A DNA stretch of 64,000 bases from Rhyzopertha dominica. Its lineage: Eukaryota; Arthropoda; Insecta; Coleoptera; Bostrichidae. How positions within the stretch are numbered: the stretch's first letter is position 1; each line of letters opens with the position of its first letter. The notes under the pieces were generated by a model. That model worked only from the letters and a program-made list of their open reading frames with translations, was not told where the DNA came from and did no database searches. Positions 23,583-33,960 of this stretch are shown here, one piece after another. The position numbers and the translations under genes were made by a program. Location: positions 57,309,325 through 57,373,324 of the forward strand of contig QCXZ01000064.1 of assembly GCA_025024175.1 (NCBI GenBank). Direction: 5' to 3'.

Positions 23583-25248
23583 CACTGAAAAAAAATTATA
23601 CTAAATTTAACTGCAATTGTAATAATCTTTACCACAAAATATAGTGCAAATACGACTAGATACAAACTGTAGAAAATTATACTATATTTTTGTAGATTAA
23701 CTATTGTAGCTGTATTTACTAAAAACGTAGAAATCAGTACTTACCATTTTATAGTGTATGTTCTTAGAGAATGCAGTACAGTTCAATACAAATTTTGTAG
23801 GATTTACTAGGCAGGGTATCACAATTTTTTCTACAAGATGTAGTGTACTTTATTAGTGTTTTGTTTATTGTAACATATTATAATAGTCAAATTTAATATT
23901 CCAGTATGCTAAATTTTACTATGTTAAATCTTTTTCTTTACTATAAATTAATGTTATAATTTACTAAAAATATAGTGGATATAGTGCAAAAATAAATTAA
24001 ACCAATGCAGCATTATTATGATTTTATTCATTAGACAAACAAGGTTACATTTTTGTACCTGTAAATTAAACATTTAACGTAATCGTCCATGTTGCAGTAC
24101 ACAACAATTAGGGGCTGTTTAATAAGGAAAATCCAATATAATAATATAAAACACAATAACCACTAACACTTCCGCACAACTAAAACAAGAACGTGAGTGG
24201 ACGAGACTTACGTGATGGCGGATGGCGTGATGCCACGATGTGATGACCTGCGCGCGCGCTGCCGCCGAGCGACTATAAGTACCAACTTAACAATAGTGCC
24301 AACCCTTAGCTACTAATTTTCTCACTAACGTTGTACCACAGATCAAATTTAGAGATTATTATTCATCTGTCGTTATACGTTATACCGTAAACCCTAATTT
24401 CCAGACAATTACAGTATTGAATGCATTTTAGTCTAGAAAACATAGGTAGACTTTGTAATATAGGTATAAATTAATAAAACTTCCAATGCTCGACATAGTT
24501 TTGAAAAAAGCTATACTTTAAATTATTGATATTACCTATGGATGTTGTTTGCATTTATCATTGTTTGTAGAGTAACAAAAGTTGTATATAATAATGCGAT
24601 TTGTAGCATGCAATATGTGTTGATGCATTTTATTCGTTTTTAATAATGATATCATCTATAATTAGTGTAATGTTTGTTTTTTTTTGTAATTTAACTAATA
24701 ATGCCTGAGAATGTTCTAAGTGTGTAAAAAATATGCTTCAGTGAGTAATCTACAAAAAAAACTTATAAATAATTACTAAATGATTTTTGTTATATTTTTA
24801 CAATGATATTATTTTTTAAAGTATTGGTTTAAGCAGGTTAATCAAATTTGAAAAAGTAACTCGCTCCAGAACGGGTCTCTGAGTCTATATATATATGGGC
24901 TTTAATTAGAATAGCTCTAAGATGCATGGTATAATGTAAACACCAGAGATTCGTTCGGTTCTGGTTCGTCCCGACCGTGGCGAGTTACTATTTCTAATTT
25001 AATTAGTATGCTAACCTAGTAACCCAATACTTTATAATCATTATCAACGCGAATTATAAAATACTTTAATATTATTTTGTTAAACTTTACTTAATTTGTA
25101 GAACATTCTGCTACAATGGTTATACTACAAAAACCAGAGACCTATTTCAAGACGTTTATGTAAGATTTCCTACAATATTAGTAATGAGTAACACAAAGCT
25201 GTGCACTACAATCACGTAGCAATTTTTTACAAGTAACTTTTTTCAGTG
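23583..25248. mobile_element. Candidate inverted-repeat element starting with cactgaaaaaa
   Basis: The left end cactgaaaaaa (23583) is matched in reverse by ttttttcagtg (ending 25248). Similarity continues loosely inward for about 20 bp. The interior is AT-rich, full of short motifs such as tatagtg and actaaattt, and has no coding frame. A small GC-rich block with a gcgcgcgc run sits at about 24180-24290. No clean target duplication was found. The pairing could be partly chance, so the call is tentative. Confidence 0.35.
24855..24989. mobile_element. Small foldback element (135 bp) nested in the larger one
   Basis: agtaactcgc at 24855-24864 is mirrored by gcgagttact at 24980-24989. Further imperfect pairing runs inward (gggtctctg against cagagattc). 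The size and ends fit a short MITE-like foldback. No target duplication is obvious. Confidence 0.5.
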
Positions 25249-25565
25249 TGCATTCAGACAAATTANTGAGTTTAACTTTTGGTTTCCAAGGTTTCCAAAA
25301 CATTCAAATGTGTCCTTTCGGAACAAGTATGCAAGAACTAACATCCTATTGGTTGCTCGAAATACCCAAATATATCAAGTGCAAGCGAGTTCAGCAACAT
25401 AATCATTTCCCAAAGTATGGTTACCTCTATAACCAGTAATTACTATTTAGGAAGCATGGTTGGATACTTCTTTTTTTTCCAAAAAATAATATCAAAATAT
25501 TAAAAATTTTATACTCGTAGATTCTATTTTACCATGGCGTCGATCTCAATAAATTATAAATCCTT

Positions 25566-25612
25566 AACTTTTNGCCAAACTTTCGGAGGTGTTTGCCTCC
25601 TTCGTCNGGGCC
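25566..25612 (-). ncRNA. Hammerhead-ribozyme-like motif in the Penelope terminal region
   Basis: On the minus strand the order is cNgacga, then a five-pair stem ggagg/cctcc around a caaaca loop, then gaaa. This matches the conserved hammerhead core (CUGANGA, stem II, GAAA) if the N is a T. A weak stem III could form from the next 15 bases; stem I is poor. The motif lies downstream of the endonuclease frame, where Penelope elements are known to carry hammerheads. Function is not shown. Confidence 0.5.
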
Positions 25613-25843
25613 TAAAATCTTTTATTTGATTTATATACAAACTACATGTAACACTTACTTCTAGTTATGGATTAAGGNNGCTGAACAGGATCACATAAAC
25701 CAACCACAAAGTAACATTAAGGAAAATTACATTCAAAAATAATAATATAATTATGCCAAATTGACAAAACATACAAATAATAGGTCTAACTTGATCAATT
25801 TCGATGACATGAAGCATGCAAGCAGCCACAACGACGGTGATTA

Positions 25844-26224
25844 TCAAACACGAAAATTTTTAAAATGGAGTAAATAGGTGTAAATTTTTGATAAGTTGTT
25901 AACATCACTTCTTTTATTTATGCTATTTGTTTGTTTATTAATATGTACCATTTCCAGAACCAGTCGTTTTTTAAAATTTATTTCTTTGTCTAAAATTGCG
26001 GGATCTTCAAAACTGAATGTATGATCCAAATCGAAACAATTATTAAAATTTACTGATGTTGATTTTTCATCTAAAACGTCTGTTTTATGTTCTTTTAATC
26101 TATCATTTAAATGCCTGCAAGTCTGCTCAACATAAACAGACTGACAATTATTACATTTAATCATATAAACAATGTTAGTAAGATCTCCAATTTTAGTTTT
26201 TGATTTTTTAAAATAAATCCCCAA
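25844..26224 (-). CDS. GIY-YIG endonuclease domain of a Penelope-like element
   Basis: The 126-residue frame contains NIVYMIKCNNCQSVYVEQTC, the GIY-YIG core in which the usual YIGQT appears as YVEQT. RHLNDRLKEHKTDV follows, then DLDHTFSFEDPAILDKEINF and KKRLVLEMVHINKQTNSINK, the conserved C-terminal part with KR...EM.HI. This domain cuts target DNA in Penelope-like elements. The glycine of the second core motif is replaced (YIG to YVE), so catalysis is doubtful. It sits just downstream, in minus-strand sense, of the RT remnant. Confidence 0.85.
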   Translation of the reverse strand: MGIYFKKSKTKIGDLTNIVYMIKCNNCQSVYVEQTCRHLNDRLKEHKTDVLDEKSTSVNFNNCFDLDHTFSFEDPAILDKEINFKKRLVLEMVHINKQTNSINKRSDVNNLSKIYTYLLHFKNFRV

Positions 26225-26274
26225 CTCTAATCAGAGAGTAATAACTTACTCGAACATTACAGAACTTATATTTA

Positions 26275-26520
26275 TTAAAAACTGTGTAATTCGTCATGCT
26301 TGTATGCAGGTATTGCCAGAACTATGTCATCTACATACTTCACTAGAAAAGGAACTTCAAAACTTAATTTATCTAAACAGGCTGATACAACTTCATCCAT
26401 TATATACTGAATTACAAAAATTTCACATACCTCACTATTAAATAAAAACCTACGAAAATTAAAATCAATTTTAATCAATAAATCATACCCAACTAGTTTA
26501 GTTTGAAGACCGTTATACAA
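26275..26520 (-). pseudogene. Penelope-like reverse transcriptase, palm fragment
   Basis: The 81-residue frame contains IMDEVVSACLDKLSFEVPF followed by LVKYVDDIVLAIP, the RT catalytic YVDD motif in the form typical of Penelope elements, and KHDEL after it. The fingers and N-terminal domains are absent. The connection to the endonuclease frame is shortened: only about 50 bp with stops separates the two. Confidence 0.85.
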
Positions 26521-26571
26521 AAAAGTTTTATTGAGACCGACGCCCTGGTAAAATAGAATCTACGAGTATAA

Positions 26572-28446
26572 TAATTAACAACGGTCAATATTTTAAGTTA
26601 TAATAAAAAATTTTGTTTTGGGATTTCCCGACGATATACACATGCTATAAAAGGAGCAAAAAGGCATTAGCTAGCAGTCCATTTACTGCCTTTGACTCAA
26701 TATAAAGCTCTCTAAACTAAAGGAACCTGAGAAATAATGTTTAAAAAGCTGAAATCAGTATATTAGATAAATATCGAGGACTTGAAATTGTATCAGAAGT
26801 CTCTAATATTTGAAATGGAAAATTTGTGGAAAGACAGTGATTTAGTCTCTTATATTATTCTACTAGTAATATAAGCAATCTAAAACAGGTTTCTTTTATT
26901 TCCGTCGATGTTGAACGCCACTTTTCGACATTCAAACACGATAAACGTCATTTAAGATAGATTTTTTTTATTGTAATGCTGAAATTTAATGTGTAATAGA
27001 TAAGTTCTAATTATTATATTTAGTACACATTACATTATAGTTTTTAATGTATATAGTATCTTCAAGTTCTTGTGAGGATGGGTATTGACAATAAATAAAA
27101 AAAGGTGAGTACTTTTAACTTAAGCCTCCAATTCTGAACATTTAAGAGAATTTCTAGGAGAAAATGGGTAAATGAAGGATATGTGCATAAAATGCAGTAT
27201 TTATATTTAAATATATGCATCAAACAAAAATACGTAAAACATTAATTTTTAAATCGGGACGTTTTCATTAAAAAATAGATAAATTGAAAAAAACGCTAAA
27301 TTACGCTAATGGGCCTTTTAATCCGAGCTTTATTTGTAGTTTGCTCTTATTTTTAATAATGCTGTTTGATAAATTTCTTAGTTTTGCTAGCAAATTAAGC
27401 CTCAAATCTTTTTAGGTCATAGCCCAAATGCCATCGCCAAATATTATGAAGCCGTTCTGAAATAGGTAAAAAATAATCGAATTTTTTTAAGGGCCAATGT
27501 TATTTTTGTTCATTTTCCCGTGGTATATCTATCAAATTTTTGCATGGTATATACTAGTATACCAGTAGTATAGTAGTATAATCAGAGGATAATGGATGGA
27601 TGGATAAAATAGCCATTTCATGCGCTAAAAATGAATCGCACACTTAGATAACCTACACTTTATTTAAAAAAGAATGGAAGACAAGCTATGTGGTAATTTT
27701 TGCATAAATGGATGATCATCTCGATAAAAACACAAACACACTATTAAAGCTCGCTATCTAGAGCAGATCGTAACGTTATAAGAAAAAAGAGCAACCGTCG
27801 TCGCATATATCGGAAATAACGCCACGGAAAGGACCAGCACCCCAGCAAAAACCCCGCAAAAGTGCCGGGACCCACCAAAGGGCAAATGCAATTTATTGGG
27901 AGTAAACAGAAGCTCCACCATGGCCGATTGATAATACACTAGCGACGTATCGTCCCGAGTTATATGGCGGAATAACGGTAGTGTTGAAGATAAGCTCTTG
28001 CCTGGCCGCACATTTGCGGGGATATTTTCATCCCAATAATAAATATTAGATGGGCGATAGGTCTGTGATGTAGTGTTAGTGCGGTGCTGAAACGCCGAGC
28101 TGGGGGACCACTTCACGTCATAGATGAGGTTTTCGCAGTTTGCGGGTTATGGTAAACTGGACCCGTGTCCGCTCTTTAGCTTACGTTTCTTGCAATGCCA
28201 CGTGCGTAAATTAGATATATATGTAGGCAGGATAAAATTGTGGAGTATGCCAACTAAATTGGAACCGTTTTGAGCTCTATTTTATCCTTCTTTAACATGC
28301 GTTATTGCATATACAGGGGGTCCCAAAAGTGATGGTCCAAACCGAAGCAGGTGGTAGAGTGGATCACTTCTAATAGAAATAACCGTATATGCTATTATCC
28401 AGCTATTTACAGTTAAAAAATTATAGATAAGTAGGGAGCATAACTA
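26572..28446. other. Mostly non-coding stretch
   Basis: 27750-28200 is GC-richer than the rest and carries an unrecognised 120-codon minus-strand frame; its high content of Ser, Thr and hydrophobic residues does not point to a family. A short hAT-like peptide is listed separately. A tatacaggggg motif at about 28311, followed by tcccaaaag, resembles one end of an insect repeat, with no partner found. Confidence 0.45.
26889..26960 (+). pseudogene. Possible hAT-type dimerisation peptide
   Basis: A 23-residue stretch, VSFISVDVERHFSTFKHDKR and a little more, precedes a stop. It resembles the C-terminal hAT motif (S..vERsFS.yk....dkR). Nothing upstream can be joined to it with confidence, and a match this short could be chance. 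Confidence 0.25.
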
Positions 28447-31400
28447 CAGGGTTTCTATAAATGATTCATGCAATGCAGGCGGCGCTGATTTCTGAATTCT
28501 TTGTGCCGCCATTTTGTAACTGCTGCCAAGCTACCATATGCACGGCGATAGTACTAAAGGGTGCAGATCAATTACACACCACAGCTCCGAAAAGTGAGTT
28601 TTCTTAGTAAAGTTAATTATCCCACAAAACACTGGAGAATATGTTAAAAAATACACACTCCTAGGCGTTTTCATGTACTAAAATATATCAAATAATTCAG
28701 AAATCGACAGATGACAAATGTACGTCACTTTCCTGAGAGACGGCAAATTGATTTAATCGATAATTTCCATAAGCCCCCTTGTAACAGGTACGTTTATTTA
28801 AATTCTTATTAACAGAAAATATATGTAGGTACTGTGGTGTGGGCCGGGAGGCGTAAAAGAAAACATTTTGTAGTACTATTAATTATTAATATAATGAAAC
28901 AAATAAAATGCCACGAGAATCAAAATAAATAAATAGTCACCTGGGATTTCACCGTGATTTGTCCAGCTCACGCGTCGCTGCGCCGTGCTGCTGCGTTCCA
29001 CGAGGTCCTTTTTAACGCCACACCGAAAAACAATCCTTGGCCTTGAATGCCGGTGCTAGGGCCCGCCGACACGCTGATCTGGAACCCGGGGCAACAGGCT
29101 AAACGCCCGCTGAAAAGCCTCGCTGTAACGGTCTTCACCAACGTCTTCTCCACCACACAGTCTACCTACAATGGTAACTTTCTTTGTCGCCTTCTCAACC
29201 AACTTGGGAGTTGCGACACCGCTGAAAGAATTAATGATTCGATGCACTCCGTGTACCTGTGCTCGACTACCTGAAGCATCGGACATCGGACTACCGGACA
29301 CTACTCTAGTCAAAAGCGCGTTCTTCTTTCCGGATTCATACCAGTCACTGAAAACCAGTGAGTTTAAGGCTAGGTTAAAGGAATTTCTCTTATGGGGTTT
29401 CCAATGTAAAGTATTGAATAAATAACTAAGTTATTTGAAGAGATATTAATTTTATTCAAAAACCAGTGTAATCTGACAATTATTATCTACAAAATGGCCG
29501 AATCAAAAATTTTAAAAACTTACGGCAAAAATAATTACGATTTGTTTAAGAACGCGAAATGCTCAAAAACGTAAAAATGACTTATTTGAAAAAATTTTTT
29601 CGGCCGAATGATAGATTTTTGTCTTCTGAGTATGATGTTGTTTTTAGTTTTTTGATAGTGTTACTAATAATGAAAATATCTGTTCACTACTTTTGCTAAA
29701 CTTTTCGGCCCCGACCCAGTGTTGATTTACAACATACCAATTGACGGCACTTGAGTAAACAGCCATTGCAGTTTATGGCGGGAGGGTAACCTCAGGTATG
29801 GATGGTAGAAAAACGCAGGTACTGAGGATGACGAAACGATTCTTCGAACTACTGCTTTTATATTTATGCACTGTTATTTGTTCATGCCGAAAGTTATTTA
29901 GATAAGGAGTTAAGTTCTGCTCTGCAACTTTATGTCGTTGGGACACATAGAAAGCATACAGGGCGTGTAGTCCCAAAAGTTCATATTTACAAAGTCAATT
30001 AAAATCAATACGACACTAATTGCGCTATGCATATATGAACTATATATGAATAAGTTAACATAATTTGATGATAACTATTAAAAATCAATTTGCCAAAGTG
30101 TTTTTCTTATATCTTATGTGCTATCCGCTTTTGCGGATTTGTCAGGAACACTTTTATTCATAAATTAAAGAATATATTTCCATGTCGAGGTAGCAAATAT
30201 ACAGTTTTATCAGGCACCTGACTGTCGGATAAATTGGACACCAGTTTCCTGGTAATTGGTAATGTAAACAATTTTAATCAATTTTGCAAAACCACCTAGG
30301 ACCAAAATAAATATGACGAAACTGTATATTGGCAGGTAAAGGGTTGATGATCGCTTCAATACGACTGAAAGTCTGAGTTGCTGTAATTTCTAATCCGGAA
30401 TTCCAACTAAACATCAGTTTTGCGAAAGCTAAGTATAATCGGTTTTTGGGACCAGAATATGTATTATTGAAGACAATCTGCATGAAACTGTTTGTACCTC
30501 TAAACCTGAAAACTTTTTCCACTGACTCATGGCAACCGCCCCCATAGAATGAAAGAGGGGGTTCACTAATATAAAGCCTCAGAATTTTTCAAACCTACCA
30601 TTTATGCTGTTTGAGATTTTGTGTGACTGTGTGACTTTAGTGTTACGTTATCTGAAAGAAAATTAGTAAAGATGGCAAGACGAAAAGGTAATGGAAGAAC
30701 TTTGTCTTCAAAAAAAAAGACACGGGAAATATTGGTTCTCTTATCAAACACCATCAAGTAAAAATTTTTCTAAAAATCCGTTTAGTAGTTTATAGTTATA
30801 TATAGTGAAAAAAGATCATTTTTGGAGTGAAAAAATGCTTCCAAAACTTCAAAGATTTTATTTCCGTTCTCTTTTACCAGAACTAGTTGATGTTTGTTCA
30901 TATTTTTTTAATACACACATTTATAATTTTGCTGTAAAGATAATTTTATGTATAGATTGTGAACATTAACTATATACTTTTGATGTTTGGTAAATATATG
31001 TATTTTTTCTTGAACGTTTACTATATTTTCTATTATTAAAAAAATATTTTTTTCATGAGGTGTTGACATTTTTAATAATTTTTAATAATTATATAAATTA
31101 TATATAATAAATTTGAAAGCAATATTGAAATAAAAAACCGTTTGTTTAAAACTTTATGAGTAAAGTCACTGATATGTCTGTGAAAAGCCAACATCCGATT
31201 CTCAGTAATAAGTAAATATCTTTGAAACGACAGGCATCAGATAGACCCACAAAATGTTGTAAATCAAAAATACTCTTTGTTGTGGCATCAGCATAACCAG
31301 CAGCGCAATAAACGCCCCAGGCCGACCGGGCTGACAGCTTTATGGTCAACATCCTAAAATTGAGTACGGCTGTCCCTTTAACCTAGCCTTAAACTCACTG

Positions 31401-31534
31401 CCGAAAACATTCACTCGGCATCCCACAATACAATCCCATCAACTCAAAGGTTTGCCTAACTAATAGACTTACCACGGCCGGTATCGAGCGAACCAGTGCA
31501 CCCTGGATGGATGAATCATTTATAGGAAACTCTG
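28447..31534. mobile_element. TA-flanked element with 24-bp terminal inverted repeats
   Basis: cagggtttctataaatgatt at 28447 is mirrored by the inverse of cagagtttcctataaatgat ending at 31534. TA lies immediately outside both ends, the Tc1/mariner-superfamily hallmark. A second inverse pair lies inside: a 26-base segment starting cagtgagtttaaggctagg at 29356, inverse at 31369-31394. The 3.1-kb interior shows no recognisable transposase; the GC-richer part 28960-29430 has open frames on both strands, none assignable. It is probably a decayed or non-autonomous member, perhaps with other insertions inside. Confidence 0.5.
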
Positions 31535-31639
31535 TATAGTACCACCATTTCTTGGCCGAATGCAAACGTAATTGAATGTAGCTTTCAAGAAGTATAAAAG
31601 AAATAAATATAATAGGAACTGGACTATTCTTTATTCTTG

Positions 31640-32147
31640 GANTAGTCATTTATTAATAATTTCCATAACTTAATGAAATAAGATAATATTTTTTCGGAAA
31701 GATCGCTGCCTCTTGAAAACACTGACAAATTGTTATAAGTCTGACGTTTCGATTACACCTGTAATCTTCGTCAAAGATGAAGAACCTCAAAATTTGCCTG
31801 ACACAAGTTCAAATAAAATTTTGAAAGTAAATAAACAAATAACCAAGGAAGCGAGACGTCATAGAAACAACGTACCAACCTGATAGAAAAGAACCTAACG
31901 ACGAAAAAGGAACTACCTATCTACTAGATATACACGAACTACTTGATAAAAAAGATAATTACAAAATAGCCTTCCAAATGTCACCTATCTCATAATTTCC
32001 ACAATCCCTATTAAAATTATTAGTATTTCTATAGCTTCTTTTATTAGACGTTTGTGATAATATTTTTCTCATGTGTTCTCATCATGTGTTTAGTCAAATA
32101 TGAGTGTTCAGCTACGGAAGATTTATCTATCTGTTGCAGCCTAGTAG
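31640..32147 (-). pseudogene. Penelope-like element, endonuclease C-terminal half and terminal region
   Basis: On the minus strand the frame reads LQQIDKSSVAEHSYLTKH, the second half of a GIY-YIG domain. After one frameshift it continues LIKEAIEI and NFNRDCGNYEIGDIWKAIL, ending at the stop 31959-31961. Downstream follows the non-coding terminal region with a hammerhead-like fold. The first half of the domain is not upstream in the same orientation; it lies inverted on the plus strand, starting one base away. Confidence 0.75.
31740..31777 (-). ncRNA. Hammerhead-ribozyme-like motif, well formed
   Basis: Minus-strand order: tct (stem I), ttgacga (box 1, with T where C is expected), a perfect seven-pair stem gattaca/tgtaatc closed by gg, gaaa (box 2), cgtc (minimal stem III plus cleavage site), then aga completing stem I. 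A very short stem III with gaaacgtc is the form reported for Penelope-like elements. The C-to-T change in box 1 would weaken or abolish cleavage. Confidence 0.6.
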
Positions 32148-32249
32148 CACGTATGTCTTTACAAAATTACTTGTTTTTGCGGCAAGTGTTACATAGGTCA
32201 AACTAAAAGAAAATTAGGTACGCGTATTAATACACAGATTTTTGATTAA
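32148..32249 (+). pseudogene. Penelope-like endonuclease N-terminal half, inverted
   Basis: A 33-residue frame on the plus strand includes YKITCFCGKCYIGQTKRKL, the GIY-YIG core with an intact YIGQT. It stops at 32247-32249. It is in opposite orientation to, and directly abuts, the C-terminal half of the same domain. The two halves together make up the domain, so this is best explained as one insertion whose 5' part was inverted. Confidence 0.7.
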
Positions 32250-32999
32250 AAAAACTTAACAGCGGCGAAAAGACGTTTTGCTTCATAACCAACTTCAGAA
32301 GGTATAAGAACATTACTGCAGTTGATTATTAAAGACAGAAACTGACCTTTTGACCAGGACATCTTGTTTATGATACAAATAACTTGTCTTACGTCAACTA
32401 ACAAGGCAGCATTTGGGGTATCTAGTCATCTGCAGGATATAACATACAGTGCCTACGATATATAAACGCAGCATCGTAAAGTCCATTTGACCAGTGCCCA
32501 ACTCACAATGCACAATATCGAACACTCCGCGAACGCATACATCATGATTACACATTACACAGCGCCCATAATCGCGTATAACTGGCCGGAATATTGATGG
32601 AGCGCTTGATAGACATGCATGTACCGTGTGTGTATTGCTTTAATTGCTATTTTCTAAAATTCGAGCCAAAAATTATCAAAGCTAATGGAAATAGGCAATA
32701 TTTCAAAGTGCAGGGTTTATATTAAATTAGCATAACGCTAGAGGCTGTAACTCCCGTGTAATTTTATGTAAAACGAACGAAAAAATGCAGTACCTTTACA
32801 GGGAAGTATCAAAAAGTAATGTACAATATTTATTGTTACTAACATAGCGTTGAAGTACATTTGTCATAAAAAAACGCAATATATTTGTTACTTAAAATAA
32901 TAAAACTAAGTGCAAAGAAATGTATGCTTCTCCTTCCGTGCGTCCTTGCGTTCGTAAATCAAAGCTACGCTTTACACCCGTAATTCGGGAGAACCTTTA
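32250..32999. other. Non-coding stretch
   Basis: No convincing coding frame. The first 100 bp may still be inverted Penelope sequence. The part 32440-32640 is of more even composition, without a motif. Confidence 0.45.
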
Positions 33000-33960
33000 T
33001 AAAATCCATAAAGCTGCCAATAAGTAGTATTATTCTTGAACAACATAAAATTCTCAAAACTCATCACTTACATTTAATTGCTATGACAAAAGCATCATAT
33101 AACAATAGGCTGATTCAGAAGTCACCGGATAAATCTAAAACTGAGAACATTCTTCCACAAAATAATAGATATCCCAACTATCTTATTAGTGAGACTGAAG
33201 CTTCTTTCATAGAATCGAAGGCTGCGGCTAACGAATTTAACACGTTTTTTGTAAACTCTGTAGCTAATATGGTTGACAATTCTAGTGATACACAATGAGT
33301 AAAAATCAGTATGTATCTAAGTCTTGTTACACGCAACGAACTATTTACCTATAGCCGCTGACGTATCAGCTATGAAATCAAGTGGTTTTGGCAGTGTCCC
33401 ATGTTTCCTTCTTAAACAGGTTATTGGCCTAATCATTGATCAGCATTTGTACCTTATAAATACGCCTTCCATCGACACTAAAAATGGCTGTCGGTATACC
33501 GCGGAATCTCCTTGCTATCGTTTTTTTCCAAGATTTTAGAGAAAGCTTACTAGAGTTTTGAACTTTTTGGAAAAGGATAACTTCTTTTCGGGGCAAAAAT
33601 TCTGATTCCGCAAAGAAGGGCTATCGATGTAATTAATCACAATTTGCTATATTGTCTAAGTATTACAAATATGGTATTACAGGAGACATCAAACCGTATC
33701 TTTGAGATGTAATGCTAAAACACTGTGCGCTCCGAACCGCTAGCAGTATCACATTGTGTTCCACAGGGGAGTCTGCTAGGCCTTCTATTATTCATAATTT
33801 TTATTGAAGACCTCGTTAAACACCTCGACAGCTTCGCAGTACTTTATGCTGACGACACCAGTGTATTCGTTTCTAAAAAAATGTTTCCGACCCGAGTGCT
33901 AGTGGATTAAATACAGTATATTGTACAACGAATGGCTTAGTTCTGAATAATTTTAAAAAG
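33000..33960 (+). pseudogene. LINE reverse transcriptase, heavily decayed
   Basis: Three pieces of one RT are readable in order. 33083-33298 covers the region before the RT fingers (EASFIESKAAANEFNTFFVN). 33324-33539 has MKSSGFGSVPCFLLKQVI, the K...G.DG.P motif, with YLINT after it. 33725-33907 has VPQGSLLGLLLFIIFIEDL and then VLYADDTSVFVS with an intact YADD. Frameshifts and stops separate them. The style (VPQGS..GPLLF, YADDT) is jockey/CR1-like. Confidence 0.8.

Larger units (their letters stand above)
25511..26571 (-). mobile_element. Penelope-like retroelement fragment bounded by inverted repeats
   Basis: A sequence at 25511-25551 (containing tagattctattttacca) returns in inverse orientation at 26531-26571 with only about three differences. 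Between them lie the end of a Penelope reverse transcriptase, a GIY-YIG endonuclease and a hammerhead-like motif, all on the minus strand. Penelope-like elements commonly carry terminal repeat pieces in direct or inverted arrangement. The 5' part of the gene is missing. Confidence 0.75.

Noticed and set aside
27754..28116. 120-codon minus-strand ORF
   Set aside because: No domain recognised, composition fits a GC-richer non-coding island, and no splice context was seen.
28960..29430. ORFs on both strands, one with an RT-tail-like SEFKARLKEFLL
   Set aside because: The similarity is limited to a dozen residues and the opposite strand is equally open; not enough to call a gene.
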